A stretch of DNA of 64,000 nucleotides from Taeniopygia guttata (GCF_048771995.1 NC_133024.1:89870501-89934500); one strand, 5' to 3'. Positions 15,001 to 27,526 are shown, counted from the stretch's first letter. Notes: generated by a model not told the origin, from the letters alone. Numbers and translations: made by a program.

Positions 15001-18000
15001 GATTTTATAAATGCCATATCCTTTAAGAGCAAGCAGAAAATCAGTTTACAGCTACTTTGCTATTTGTGTCCTAAACTCTTACAGTTTTAACAGACTGTTT
15101 TGCACAGTTTTGCACTGTTTTAACAGACAACTGCAACTACACTTTTCTCTCTGTAGATACTACCCACCTAATACACAAGGTTACATTACATTACAGCAGA
15201 AACAGCACAGACCATGGAGAGTGCCTGGGCCATTTTAATGATGAAAAATATAACTAATATGAAATATATTGAGAATTCAATTATTATTTTTTAAAATATC
15301 AGAATATAAAACTCCAAAATAAAAAAAGCTATAGAGTGACATAAGGCTTACAAAGTCATCACCATCCTTTTAGAAACCCCACAGTAGTTTTTACTTTTCA
15401 AAATACTATTAATTGAATAGAGAACAGGATGCAGTAATTTCTTTGTACCTGCAGACAAAACAGTTCTGAGAAAATATTTAATGAACACAGGACATACTGT
15501 TTCCATTTACAAACAACAGCAAGTGAATACCTGTACTTAACCAGAGTGTAGCATATGGTGTTCCAGAGGCTGAAAAGCCCTGAGCTGCATTTTACACACT
15601 GCAGGTACAATGCAGGCTTACTGACAACCCTGAGCATGAATCAAGTGCTTTGCTGTCAGTCAGCAGCAAAGCTTCACCAGTGCAAGTCCACCTGAAGAGC
15701 CCTACTTGATATCCGACAGAAGTTTGGGAAAACAAGGAAGCCACTAGGTGATGCTGTGGAGCCATTATTATCCAGGTATATCAGACCAAGGATTCCTTAC
15801 CAAGGACAGGAAACTAAGCAGGAAACTTTCTCTCCTGTGTGAATGGGGAGAGAAGATGATGGAGCATAGGAGACAAGCTGGAATAAAGGCATAAAGAGCA
15901 TGCTGTAATGGCATGGCAGCAGTGAGGACCTGGATGCACAGAGAACCCATAAGTGGGCAGACAGTAGATGGATAGAACGAAAAGCCTGTGGCAGTTCTGT
16001 CCTCCATTCTCCCCTCCTAAAAACAGTAAGACAATAGCATAGTTTCAGAGAGGCTGCAACAACTTTTCAGTTGTTTCAGAACACTGCCTGTCCTCCTTCT
16101 TGCCCACAGCAGGGATTTCTAAGACCCACTCAAACAAATTACAGTTTTACCATCCTGTTCCCAGGCACCAGAACACTTTATAAGCCTCACTCTTTATCAT
16201 ATTTAACCACATAATTCAGACTACATCAGACACCTCCAAAATCAAAGGTATATTCATCAATATGAGACCAGTATTGTGTACAAAGATGTCATTAGGGTTA
16301 CAGTATGGTAGCATGACATTCCAGAACACTGGAACTCCATGGAAAAACATGAAGGAAAATTTTTGGCTGTTACCTTATTCTCCCATTCTAAATTTCAAAA
16401 CAGAAGTGTTAAACCACGCAGGAAGTGCAGTCTCACTGTCATAATTTCTTTCAATGCAGTACTTAAGTTTGTATTCCACAGCAAAAAGAGGCTTGTACTC
16501 AGGACACCTACAAATTCTTTTTCCATGAGAATAAATAATGATTATAAATGAGACTGGAAAAGCATTTAATATATTGTGGGTTTGATCAGAAAACCACCAA
16601 GAAAATGGCTATTTTAATCTGTAATGTGTTTATTTTAAGCACATTAATTTAATAATTTTGAATTATTAAATCCATTTATTGGCGTAATATGCAAAAGCAA
16701 ACCTGCACTGAGTGCATGTCAGTTACAGTGATATTCCAAAACCAAATATTTAAGCTGTGATATTCAGCAAATTCAAGTATTAATGCAAATCACTATTTCA
16801 GTAATTGGAAAATTAGGCAATTCAGTAATCAAGTACTTATTGGTCCCTTCCAATTCTATTTTTTAAAAATTTGAATGTCTCCAGTAGAATCTTTTCGATT
16901 CATTTTAAGTAAATGAACCAACATCATAGTATTAAATAATCTCATAAGTTTCAAATCTTCTTCTGCATAATTAAAACATACAGTGAAAAAATATTACCCA
17001 AAACAATATGCAACTCCAAAAATTGTAATTTAATCTAGCATTACAAAGGTTCAGGTTAACAATACATGCCCTATACCATGCTTTTGTGTGACTGGAAGTA
17101 CAAAAGTCACTGAAAAACTACAGAACATTTGGGAATAAACACCACACTTAATCAATACAAGAAAACAATTTGGGACAATTCAGAAGATAGCAATCACTGA
17201 ATAACGAGCAGTGATTGTTATTGTGGTCTCCTTAGGGACCATAATACTAATGACCAATAGAGGAGTTACAGTTCCACTGCCTTTCTACCAGTGTCTTACT
17301 AAAGGTTCAACTCTAGCAGTTAAAATGGCATATACATATTCAACTCATTTGTAAGCATATGCCCAGAAAGACTTCAAGAAAGCTATTTGGAAAGAATACC
17401 ATGACTCCCATAGCAAAACAGTACTATTCATATTCACTTTGAATAGTGAACTTCACTATTCATACTGAAAATTCTGTTATTCCAGCCCCAGTATGCGCTT
17501 CACACTTCTGGATGCACTTTTAATTCTAAGGTGAGCAAAACTCATCCCCAGTTAAAGGGACAAGTTTTGGTCACAGAAAACTGAAAACAAAAACTGCCAT
17601 CCCATACAGAATTCTGGTGTCTTTATTCTGAAATGGAAACACTAGACAAAACATCTCTCAGTGTGCATTTTGAGGACATGCTCCTTATTTTTCAAGCGAG
17701 GTTATTCTGGAGGAAGCACCAGGATTACTCCTCTGGGACCTATGTAGCACAGCGCCCAAAAAGAAATAAAGCAGAGGAAAACGTGACTACAGCTCCCATT
17801 CAGTATATTACAGCTGCAGAATCACAATGAACAAAAAAAAAGAAAAACCCGAAACATCACCAAAACCAACCTCCCCCCCACCTCAAAAAACCCACCCAGG
17901 AAAAAGTATTGAATTTTCCCCAATGGAAAGGTAACTTTCTGTCAGGAAGGGTTAGGACATCAAGGAAATTCTATTTTCTGATGAGAAAATACACTTAGCT

Positions 18001-21000
18001 TTTAGGCCCTTATCAAGCTACTTGTAACAAGGTGTTTGGATTTTTACTATTTTCCTATGTATTCTGTTTGTATTCCAGAGTTTCTTCTTATCTTCTCATG
18101 ATTCTCAATTCCTAGATGCATTACATCCTTTGATGGTGTTCCTGGGGCTGCTTGAAATAATAATGCTCTTAATATCTGATTTTGAAAGCTTATTAAGTGG
18201 ATTCAACTTCACAATTCAGCAACGTTTTCCTCTTTGAAGACACATATTGGCTATGTCTACTTCTCTATGGCTACAAAAAGAAACCCCTGAAATCCTAAAC
18301 AGGCAACAGACACAAGTTTCATCCTTCACACTACAACAAAGCCAACAATGATTTTAAAAAATAGCTTTTGACATCCAACACAGCATCTAAGCTGTAATAA
18401 TTTAGTATCTTCCCACAGATCACCAGAAAGGAGGGTAAAGCTCACTGGACAAATTAGTAGATCTGGCAATTTGAACTGCCAAAGCTGTCGTGAAGTGGAG
18501 ATCCCAACCATCACCGAGGTTTGGTCTCAGCTCATTATTCAGAGCTCCTAAGGAAAAGAAATTAATTGAATGGCTAAACATAAAAAAATCAACTAAAGTT
18601 AGCTTTAGCCTGCTATGAGATCATCGGCAGTCGTAAGGACTGGGAAGTCTATTTTGGCTTTGTTTACAAGTGAAAACTGAAAGGCACTACAAGCCCCTTC
18701 AGCCTGAAAATCAGTAAACTGGGAAGTATCTTTTTGTTGGGACTGAAGTTAAACTGAAACAAAATTTTCTGAAGATGCAAATAGCTTCAGTTATTAAAAA
18801 ATCCCTAAAGATTTGAGAGAATAATTTAGTATCTTACTAACAATCCACTATTTGCAGTCTCTGAAGTTACGCACTGGAAAATCAACATCCTTACAACAAA
18901 AATATAATTTCTTCCACAACTTTCCAGCCTTGCAATTCAAGTTGTTAATAAAAACTAGCATCAAATTATTCACTGAACCTTTAAACTAAACAGGAAAATA
19001 TGCAAGGTGAATTTGGACAAAAGGACAAAGAACCCATAAAAGCAAGAAGTTTATCTGACAAAAACAAGACTGAACGAGTACATGTGCTACGTACATGAGA
19101 TTTAACCCAAGAGGCACATTGCTCCACACTACTTCAAATAAGTGTGGGGAAGAGAAGGTGCTTTTGTGCCACAGAAATACCTCTTCTAAGTAATGAGCCT
19201 ATTTTAAGGACACTACCTGAAAAAGTGCTGAAAGAAGAGCAAAAAGGGTAGAGAAACATGGAAACAGAGGCACCTGCTACAAGGTTGGTTCTCAGAACAG
19301 AACTTTTCAGTTCTTAACAGCAGATGAAGCCCATAGAGAATGGAGGCACAGGACTGGGTTTGACAAAGAGATACAGGTGCCACAGATACAAGAATGGTTA
19401 AAGAATGAGAGTCAGAATGAGACAGTCTGAAAAAGAGAATTTCAGGACTGGCCGGGAAAGACACGAAAAATGAGCCAGAAAATCAGATGGAAGATAGAAG
19501 AATTAGAAGTTGAGGTAGAGAAACTGTGAGTCGCTGAAAAAAACTGATGAGAACCTGAGAGTTTTAATGGAACAACAAGATCAAATCCTGTGAGAAGAAG
19601 GGAAGAATATGGGAAGTGGGAAAACAAACACAATCTAAACTACAACTGAAAGGGGAAATAAGCTGGAGCTCAGACAGTGAAGTTCAAAATAAATTAGAAA
19701 AGAAGTAGTAGCAATGACAGAATCAGAAAATGGAGGAATTGGGAAAGAAAAGCATTTCCACCCAGAGCTTGTCAGGGCATTTGGTGCTGTTGGGTTTATG
19801 GCTGGACTTCTTGATCTTGGAGGGTTTTTCCAACCATAGCAATTCCACAGTTCCATGCCCAGGACGATGCCTCTGCTGTGAACAGGCATTTGCAAAGCCA
19901 ACTAGCAAACAGCCACCCATCTTGTGCAATACTGCAATCCATGATGATCCCCAGTCATTTTAAAGGCAACATGTCCAAAGGCTCTATGCCAAGCAATTTT
20001 ACTATGGGCCACTTTATTGACAATGCAGGGTTCCTTTGTTTTGTTTGCCTTATTTCAGTATCAGGAAGCAACAAAAAATAAGCAAAGTTACAAAGTGGAA
20101 CTGGAATAAAGCTTATAATCAGAAATAAGCAACCTTATTTTAAGACTGCTTAAACAACCTTTATTCTTCTTTCATCCCTATCCATACGCAGATGTCATTT
20201 ATAACAAGATGATAATGAACTACTTTCCCCATTGGTTTCCCATCTCATGCAGGGATCAGAGCAAACATGTTCTCGGTATGAATTATTAAGCAACTGCAAA
20301 ATATTATTTTTATGATACATCCATTTCATTTTTGCAAAAAATAAAGGGCAATCAAGATATTAAGTAGAGGAATACTGTAGAAAAGGGCAAAAAGTTCCTA
20401 AATTTAAAACATTTGGATTTAATTTTGAAAATTAAGCCAGTGAAAACTATTCTTTACTGTATAAATAACATAAAATTTTTGAAGTTGGGCTACAGGAGTC
20501 TGATTGTTCAAAATTCTCAGATGTGTTGTTTTACTGTGTTTCTGTAGCCTTTTTCTGGAACAGAGATAATCATATCACATCCTCAGTTCATGGCAGTATC
20601 TTCAAGATTAATGTGTCTGCCAACCACTCAGCAGTGAGCTACACCATAGAAATGGGCTTTTCAAAGAGTACATTTGAATGTTTAGCACCCTTAACTAAGA
20701 AGGCATAGCCAAAGCACCAAAATAAACGTCTCGATACCACAGAATTGTGAAGGCAAAAAGCTGAATACAGATAAGAAGTTCAGTCAAGCACTGTCGATAC
20801 AGGCTCTGCTGACACTGCGGGCAAGCTGGACTCCGAGCAATACACAAAATGACACCCAAGGTCTCCTTTACCGCAGAATATGTCAAGACCATTAGCTTAT
20901 TGGCTTTTCTTTCTGACAAGAGCAACACATCCAGAATGCAGCAAAAATTAAATTAAGAACTCACTTTGAAGACAAGTCAAATGGTGGTCCTATCTAAGCA

Positions 21001-24000
21001 GCTAACAGATCAAAAACACCTCAAGAGTCAAAAGTCACTCCATGGTGTTGCTTCTTACAGTTACTTCAATTACTCAAGTGATACAACCCTTGCAAAATTG
21101 AAAGCTGATGTCCCCAAAACTAACTGTGAAGCTGTAAGAACGAAACAGATTTGAATTTGAGACTCCTAGCAGCGAACATGACAACAAAGCACTGGTTTTC
21201 CACTTGTATGTACCACGTAAATTAATCAGATAATAAAATCATCATTAGTATCCTCCTGGACTAAATAACCACATGTGGAGGTACCAGCAGCAGCCACTTC
21301 CACAACTACGTTCTGCAACCATTCTAGGTCTGACCATAGAAGACTGTTTTTTTCCCAGCCAAACCAAGACTTCAGAGCAGCTTGTTCATCAGCACCTGAA
21401 CCACAGCCGAAATCAACAAATAACATTACACAAGACCCTTCCAGAACCATTTTCTTCATCAACCCCCTTATCAGTGTATTACAAGGCTCCAGTGGCTCAC
21501 AGAGTAACATTCAACCAAATCTGTGTAACCAATAATTCAATACTGGAACCCTTAGCAAATGTAATGTTACACAAGACAAGTAGCCAGAAGCATTTTTGGG
21601 GAATACAGACCATTATCCATCTTTAAAATCGAGTTGTCTGCTACCTGAGAATTGTTACAATATAGACAACATTTAGCAAAGATTGATCCATTCTTCCCAC
21701 TCCTAATTAGCTATAATAAATCTCCATTAATAGATAATCATGCAATCAAATGCAAACATTAAAACAATTAATCCCCAGTGTAACTTAACTTCTAAAATTG
21801 GCATTTTTGTTGAGCCTGTTGTCATCACAGTGTAGTTATTCAGTAAAATACTGCAGCATACCTATATAAAGCCACTACCATTAACTGGCACATACAATTT
21901 AATAAAGTTTAACACTTACAGGCAACAAGAAAATGCTTCATTTAGACAAATAAACTGGCAAGGTGACAGGCAACTTCTGAGCTGCTATCTCCTGATTTTA
22001 TAATATAAACCAGTACAGGAAAAAAACAGCTCTGACTGCATGCCTGGAATGTATGAAAGAGAGTTTAAAGATCACTTTCCTTTTGCCTTCTTTGAAAAGG
22101 CAAATTAAAAAAATTAGCAACGTTCAAAATCCCAAACATAGATCCTTTTTAAAAGACCTAATTTTGTAATATTATTTGATCACTAGTTTGCAAACTTCTG
22201 GACACATTAGAACTCACTAAAGGCAAAAGAAGTAGATCAAACTACTGAACTAAAATGATATCAAAGAAGGTGCATGACCACTTGAGTTCCTCAAAGACTT
22301 AACTTCTCTAGTCCGCCTCAACGAATTTTCCAGTACATAACCCAAAAATAAACATAAAAGGAGAGACGCATGCTGGTATTTTAAGAAAAGTCTGAAGAAT
22401 GTTTTGACAACTTCTCAATACCTTCTAGGGATTGAAAGTGCATCATGTAAAAAAGGTCCAAAATAAAGTGGTCTTCCTACTTCCATTGGGTTCTTGTTTT
22501 TAATCCATCCCAAACAACTTTTTTAGACTTGCTCAAGATTGATGAAGAAACATCACACAGAAGTACATGGAAATAAAAAGTACAACTTCTATGGTGTTCT
22601 GGCAAAAAAAATTAATACAAAACCACAGATTTTGACTTCCCACAAAAACATCAGCCCTACCAACCTATCCAGTAAAATTGTGTGAAGAAACCAGTTTGCT
22701 GTGGGGTTTTTTTAAATATTCTTTGAGCAAAATATTTAGTAACACTGTGAAATAAATCCACTAGATTAAACTACAAACCTGAATGTATTCTGAATACTCA
22801 ACTAAAATAAACCACCAGCGTTAATTCCCATGTCTATACATCTCTTAGAAATGTTAGATCAGGTGATGCACTTTTTGCACTATTGTATTGTGTGTCCTCA
22901 TATTTCCACAGGTTCACAGGGCTTCCTTTGCAAAACTGGATATATGTGCCATATCTACTATTCACTAAGATTCATGAAAGTACCATAAAAAAACTAAAGA
23001 GACACAATCATTTTTATGCAAACTAGGGATCAAGAGAAAAATCCCTTATAAAATAATTCAAGCAGAAGATGACAGTAGAACATAATTTTTAAGAATAAAT
23101 TTTAAAATCTAATTTTAGAACAAGCAGTTCCAAAGCCAACACCACTGTCAGTTACCTATGAAACAGTAACTCAAGAAAAACTCTCAAGAAAGGTATTTTA
23201 CTCTGAGAAATTCTGAAAGCTAACAGTGGTGTATCGGTTTAAAAAGTTTTGAAATTTTTTTTCAACTTCAAGTTCTCAGTGCACCAATTTATTTTTTAAA
23301 TGGCTTGAAGCGATCCATCAATGGTGAACGACAGAAACAACCACAAACAACAGGACTTGATAAGACTATTTCATTTACATCACTCATCTATTCTGATAAG
23401 TGTAATTTCGGAGATCAGAAGGAATCATACTCATTCCTTTTGAACAGCCCCTTTCTCTCGATATTCACTGTAATACCATGCACTAGACTATCCTCAATAA
23501 CAGATCCAATTCCTGCAAGTGGTTGTATTAACAGTACAAAAATTCAGCAGAAAATAAACTCCACTGTTCCTGCTTCTTCTCTCCTGTGTAACACTGAGTC
23601 TTGGAGAAAAGATCCACAAGCTTTTCTTTCCTTATGCTCCTTGAGAGGCCTCAACAGTTCAACTGTGACAGAAGTAACTGAGGGGAGAAACATGGTCACA
23701 AGTTGGATCTTCAGACATGCTACAGAAGGTGGTAATTTAATGGTGGAATGTAACTAACCAATGCTATTAAAAAAAAGTATTTATCGTTATAATTTACAGA
23801 TAATTCTCAACATACAACTGAACACAAAAGTGGCCAGCAAACCGTGCTCAGTCTTATGCTGCAGCTGGAAAAAAATAATGTATCAAATTTGCTTTCCTGC
23901 TAAAGTAATTCCTTCTACTTCATTCAATGCAGCATCCTGGCTAGTTTTAGGCATGCCAAGAGTGGATCGGTGACCATTGTACATGGGGAACTGATTTCCC

Positions 24001-27000
24001 CACACACTATTACTCCCATGAATCCAGTAAGGAGAACAAGTAGACTGAGGACCTTGGCTGGACATTTGGCTCCTTTAGCTCCTGCCTTGAAGGTGCCAGT
24101 TTGTAAGTAGTGGAAGAGCTCACAGGAGACGAGGCAAACTCAGATCGACACTGATTAACCAGAAAGAGGAGTTCTGGATAAGATGAAGTTTCTAGAGACT
24201 GCCCATATGCAAGGACCAAGAAGTTTCCCACACAGTGCAAATGCAGGTGTAAAACTGTACCAAAACCTACTGACCTCAACTTGTCATCCAGACTCTGAGA
24301 AGCAATGCAGTGATCCCACTCTCAAGGTATGCAAGTCCTTGAGATACAGCAATTGTTCTTCTCCTGTCCACATGTATTTTTTCATTGCTTTTTTGAATTG
24401 CGCTAACAGTAAAGTCTTCCTAGGAACTAAGATGTCCTGAATCAAACGTGATATACCACATCTGCCTGATTCTGTTAAATTGGTTCTCAGCTTCATCAGC
24501 GCGCATAAACCCAAAAATGCCTGCACTTACTGCTATTGCCAGATCACACTGGAAAATGCTTCTTCTTTGTACCCTTTATCTCTACTACACTTCAGATCCC
24601 CTACCCAAAACATAAAGTAATATACTCATGGATACTCTAACCTTCACAAGCTAGTATTTCTTTTTACATTATTGTTTTTCAAGTTATCCAGCTATAACAT
24701 AGTGATTATGCACTTAAAACTCCACCTGCAGGCTCTTAATTAAGGTGCTATGTATGAATGAATCCTTTTCCCCCCATCTCATAGTTTCCTGACTACTGCT
24801 GAGGAAATCAAAGTATTTTGCATAAAACCCCAAAATATAAATGAAAAAAAAAAAATCAACGTTTGCTGCTTATTTTCTCTTTATTGCATGTTCTAAAAAG
24901 CATTAGAGAGATACACTTTAAAGTAATACTTCACAGAATTTAGACCTGGACCATATAGTACATACACATTATTTTGCTAGCTTACCTGATCACTACTTTC
25001 GCAATTCTTTGATTATTTATAAAAACATTTCACTGGGTTTGCCAGTACTCTCCATCACATTCCCCCATTTGCTCAATTATCAAGTCTCAGTCTGCAAACT
25101 CTTACAAGTATTTGACTTTTCCAGCAGATTTTATCAAATTATAGTTTTTAAAAAGAGGCATCAGAAGAACTGGACAGGAACAATAAAAGGAAAACTGCTC
25201 TCCTGCAGCAGGAAGGAAGAAGCATAAAGTAGGAGCGTGTTCTGTCATGGTGCATTGTCTCCACACCTTCCCCTTCTGCAGGGCTCCCTGCTCCACTGGC
25301 ACCATGGCACACTGGCCCAGCAGCACAGGACACCAGCAGGATGCACACCTTGCCTGCACTCCCAGGTTGGAGCACTCTGAATGTGCCTGGCCATGGAAAT
25401 GCCACCTGAAGCCCAGACTTAGGATCTGGCAGCACAGCCCTTCCCACAGTTTAGCCACCTCAGCTCTGCTGAGAAAAAGGGAAGGAAGGGGCAGGAGCAA
25501 TCACCAACTATGCCATCTTCTTCACCACTACATCTCAGAGACAGTTAGAGCACTTGATGGGTGACATGGCAGAACCACAAGCCATTAATCACAGCAATAT
25601 TCTCACATCAGAATGTTTAAATTTACAGCAACACAGGTTTTCAGAGACTCAGTGCCCAGAAATTTAGTGATACTGCCTGTATCATGCTTAATTCCATTCT
25701 TCTGCTTGAAAAAGAACTTGGGACTTCAAACAGAAATATGGAAATAAATTTCTTCCTTTCTGAAAATTAAAATAAGTGTTATACCAATCAACACCTCTAT
25801 GTTATAGCATTATATCACAATTCATAGGGCCCATAGTCAGACCTAGAAATTTAAAATTTCCCAACACTCACTACACATTTTAGGTGTCATGTAATGGTGG
25901 GTACAGTCTGCAAAAAGGGAAGCAGTTCATATTTCTTCCCTGAGGCAGGTTTGAAGTATATATATATGTTTTTAAGAACAGGTTAGACAATATTCAGTAT
26001 AGATTCATACCCTTTCTAGCTACTCCGCTCCAGTGCTTAAGTACACTTAAAATTTTACCTAAAACCTGACCTAGATATTAATTTTTCCAAATTCAGTTTA
26101 TTACTTCTTTAATAAAGATACTGAAAGCCATTTCTTTTCGTATCTGTAGCACCTTGCCCCATTTCTTAAGTATACTCTGAGGTAGGTTATTCCTTCCTTT
26201 CTTTCTTAACTACTCTCTTTACAAGAATAAACTAGATCTTTCAAAAATAAGGTTTGTTCTTAAATGTCTCATTCTCACTTAGATCCAGCAGGACATTCAT
26301 CTGTATTTCCAGGTGCTAGCAACTCTTCACTTAGTTGATCTCTCTCCCAAAAGATAGTATTAAACAAATGTACTTTGGCATCTCAATTACTTTGAGCTGT
26401 TTCAATTCCATCTCCTAGTATAACACTCCACTTTCGTTTTCTTCCCGCTTATATGGCCTATCATTCCCTGAACTCTGCTATCTGTAATGTACTTGGCCAC
26501 CCTTATCTCTTCCAGGCAAGCTTTGAGTGACTACGTATGTCTGGTTGCTTCTCCACACATTAAGATGTTTTTCAGCTGAACTACTAAAATTCCCTACAAG
26601 ATTATTTTTTAAGCCAATCACTCTTTCATGGAAATCCCCACTATTTGAAAGCTACAATATTCCACATTAGGCTGCAACCTGCTGTTTAACCAGTGAATTG
26701 TATCACTTTTCTTTAGCTTGCACGCTGTTGTTTTTTAGGGGTTTTGGGCTTTTTTGAAGGGGACATATGTTCTAATTTGAATACAGACTAGTCCATTGTC
26801 TTATTTTCAATAAGAAAACATGAAAACCCTATTATATTAGGTATGAACAATGACTGACATCTTAAAGGCAGAATAAACTGAATTTTTTTTAGTAGGTACC
26901 AGAAGGGGTGAAGAGCAAATGTGCCCCAAGAGGCAGGCCACAGAATCAAAGTCGCAAACTTTAACAACAGCAGTAATGGAAATCTACGGTGAAAGTTCCC

Positions 27001-27484
27001 AAAGCCTGTTTTTACAGACACTAACAAGCATCATTTGGTAGACAAAGATAAACAATGAACACATATGGAGAATGAACCATCTTCCCTCAAATGTCTGATG
27101 CCTTCTTGAACTCAAGAAAGGCAACGCTAGTTGACAACAGTAGTCAACAACAGCCCTGCCATCTGAACAACACGTGCTGAGTTTTTTTCAATCCAATCCA
27201 AACCCAAGCTTTTTAGTGTTCAATGTGAATGCAAACGGCCCAAGCGCTGTTATTAGCATATGGAATTCTCAAAATTAATCACTCTGAAAAAATGGCAGCA
27301 GATCTGAAGCTGGTTTACACTGTCTACAGGAAAACAGCCTAGGCTTGATGCACAGAATAGATAAAGTTTCACATACTCATTAATGCCAGTTATTATAAAG
27401 CCTGACCCCATTTGCTTTTGTTAATAGAAACATTCTATGCTTCCACGTTTTATGTGCTACAAATATACTTACATCTTTTGCCAT
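1..27484 (-). CDS. TFDP1: TFDP1 (transcription factor DP-1), 5' half of coding region, six exons
   Basis: Coding segments, 5' to 3' on the minus strand, are 27484-27473, 14833-14767, 4703-4597, 1947-1826, 420-255 and 59-1 (continuing off the left edge). All internal borders are GT/AG and the phases join without a break. The product starts [17 protein letters not shown] and reaches the winged-helix DNA-binding domain, including the RRRVYD recognition motif (bases 38-21). DP-1 heterodimerises with E2F1-6 in the nucleus and helps bind TTTSSCGC sites in S-phase gene promoters. RB-family proteins control these complexes. The first 103 residues have the same length as I recall for human DP-1. TFDP2 is the alternative, but residues VAEF...DNHISPNES fit TFDP1 better and TMCO3 lies next door as in human. 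About 230 C-terminal residues (dimerisation, coiled coil, acidic tail) are outside the window. Confidence 0.97.
60..65 (-). promoter_or_regulatory. TFDP1: Tandem CAGCAG (NAGNAG) splice acceptor of TFDP1
   Basis: Read on the minus strand, the acceptor is CTACAGCAG|GCT. Both AGs (64-63 and 61-60) are usable in principle. The distal choice joins NES directly to AYDQ; the proximal choice adds one Gln codon (CAG) between them. Single-Gln variation in this part of DP proteins is known for TFDP2/DP-3; its use here is inference. Confidence 0.6.
60..254 (-). other. TFDP1: TFDP1 intron between the two DNA-binding-domain exons
   Basis: This is a short intron of 195 bases. It has the donor GTAAGT (254-249), an AT-rich body and the tandem acceptor at the left end. 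I see nothing else in it. Confidence 0.9.
255..420 (-). CDS. TFDP1: TFDP1 exon encoding start of DNA-binding domain
   Basis: One base plus 55 codons are encoded, starting [20 protein letters not shown] and ending NHISPNES. It contains the basic nuclear-localisation-like stretch and the first helices of the winged-helix domain. The acceptor is TTTAG (422-421) and the donor TCA|GTAAGT. Most residues match DP-1 as recalled; [11 protein letters not shown] is the variable loop. Confidence 0.97.
421..1825 (-). other. TFDP1: TFDP1 intron
   Basis: The intron is about 1.4 kb and AT-rich. It holds one 5'-truncated CR1 piece at about 667-805 and T/A-rich runs near 940-980. No other gene or RNA signal was seen. 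Confidence 0.8.
667..805 (-). repeat. CR1 LINE 3'-end fragment, minus orientation
   Basis: The plus strand begins with the reverse complement of a CR1 3' terminus (agaatcacaaaatcataaaa) and continues with ggttggaag and ggtcatctagtccaacccc. Further on it reads ctatccaacctggcctgaa. These are hallmark phrases of the CR1 3' region read backwards. It is 5' truncated, as usual for CR1, and diverged, so it is old. Confidence 0.85.
1826..1947 (-). CDS. TFDP1: TFDP1 exon, N-terminal regulatory region
   Basis: Forty codons plus two bases read [20 protein letters not shown] and on to DSSPWSAG. The acceptor is CTGTAG (AG at 1949-1948) and the donor GCTGG|GTGAGC (donor GT at 1825-1824). The two trailing G bases join the first G of the next exon to make Gly. 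This Ser/Pro/Thr-rich, probably disordered segment precedes the DNA-binding domain. Confidence 0.96.
1948..4596 (-). other. TFDP1: TFDP1 intron
   Basis: The intron is 2.65 kb, with donor GTAAGG at its right end. It contains a short CA/CT-rich run near 2,226-2,250 and A-rich CAAACA-type runs near 4,495-4,580. No recognisable gene or mobile element was seen. Confidence 0.75.
4597..4703 (-). CDS. TFDP1: TFDP1 exon, N-terminal region
   Basis: Two bases plus 35 codons read [20 protein letters not shown] and on to SNVNIAQQV. The acceptor is TTTTAG (4705-4704) and the donor GTG|GTAAGG. The leading GG completes the Gly codon begun in the upstream exon. The N-terminal sequence is nearly unchanged from DP-1 as recalled. 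Confidence 0.96.
6313..6462 (-). mobile_element. TguSINE1-like SINE: tRNA-Ile head plus CR1 tail
   Basis: The reverse complement reads gcatggtgctcataatgcca then aggttgggggtttgattcc. This is a degraded tRNA-Ile (AAU-type) anticodon arm and B box. It is followed by ggccattcactcaagaattgg and a CR1-type 3' end (ccttccaactcagaatattc, then tgtgattctg). This head-and-tail structure is that of TguSINE1, a CR1-mobilised SINE of passerine birds. The A-box half near 6,445-6,462 is badly decayed, so this end is approximate. It is not a working tRNA gene. Confidence 0.85.
7250..7640 (+). repeat. Diverged CR1 ORF2 relic, plus orientation
   Basis: The phrase gttcagttttggagcccatg encodes VQFWSP, like the CR1 VQFWAP motif. 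Downstream, gagaagctcagggagcttgg and gttcagcctctggaagagaa match the CR1 reverse-transcriptase C-terminal motif (LRELGLFSLEKR). The frame is broken and the match fades on both sides, so both ends are approximate. It was probably inserted long before the SINE. Confidence 0.55.
12802..12827. repeat. Near-perfect palindrome, 12-base arms
   Basis: Arm ttgagagtagag is followed by the 2-base spacer ag and then its exact reverse complement ctctactctcaa. It lies deep in a TFDP1 intron with no visible gene or element around it. Confidence 0.9.
13911..13957. repeat. Direct repeat, two copies of a 19-base unit at 28-base spacing
   Basis: The unit gttgttatttacaagagtc occurs at 13,911-13,929 and again at 13,939-13,957. 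It looks like a small local duplication inside a TFDP1 intron. Confidence 0.9.
14767..14833 (-). CDS. TFDP1: TFDP1 exon encoding [13 protein letters not shown] region
   Basis: Twenty-two codons plus one base read [20 protein letters not shown] then GK. The acceptor is TTAACAG (AG at 14835-14834) and the donor AAAG|GTAAGA. The single trailing G joins GG of the next exon. This is the conserved N-terminus of DP-1. Confidence 0.97.
17440..17462. repeat. Palindrome with 11-base arms and a single-base centre
   Basis: The arm tgaatagtgaa is followed by one c and then its exact reverse complement ttcactattca. It sits in a TFDP1 intron and is not associated with any recognised element. Confidence 0.9.
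19740..19858 (+). repeat. CR1 LINE 3'-end fragment, plus orientation
   Basis: The sequence ggctggacttcttgatcttg followed by gagggtttttccaacc is the typical CR1 3' UTR phrase (ggttggacttgatgatcttagaggt..ttccaacc). A decayed terminal attcc-type tail follows. The 5' boundary is uncertain because the match fades upstream of about 19,740. Confidence 0.75.
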
Positions 27485-27526
27485 GTTACCAAAGACTAAA
27501 AACCAGTCGTCTTAAAATCTCGATGG
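27473..27526 (-). CDS. TFDP1: TFDP1 start-codon exon (5' UTR plus MAKD)
   Basis: On the minus strand the exon follows a good acceptor (CCTGTGTCCTGCAG, AG at 27528-27527). It carries about 42 bases of 5' UTR and then ATG GCA AAA GAT (27484-27473) before GTAAGT. MAKD joined to AGLIEANG of the next exon gives the known DP-1 N-terminus in phase 0. The coding limit is certain. The exact 5' end of the exon is inferred from the acceptor; a weaker TTTTTAG lies closer to the ATG. Confidence 0.9.

Larger units (their letters stand above)
14834..27472 (-). other. TFDP1: TFDP1 intron, about 12.6 kb, between the start-codon exon and the next
   Basis: This is the longest intron in the window and is mostly AT-rich, with the donor GTAAGT directly after the MAKD codons. 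It contains a CR1 3'-end piece (about 19,740-19,858), a palindrome (17,440-17,462) and a short TA run near 25,957. A moderately GC-rich stretch near 25,240-25,480 was not recognised. No gene was identified. Confidence 0.75.

Noticed and set aside
21226-21626. Overlapping open frames of 86-117 codons in a TFDP1 intron
   Set aside because: They occur on both strands over the same bases, with no family match and no gene context.
25240-25500. GC-richer stretch with overlapping frames in a TFDP1 intron
   Set aside because: No protein family, repeat family or splice structure was recognised, and frames overlap on both strands.
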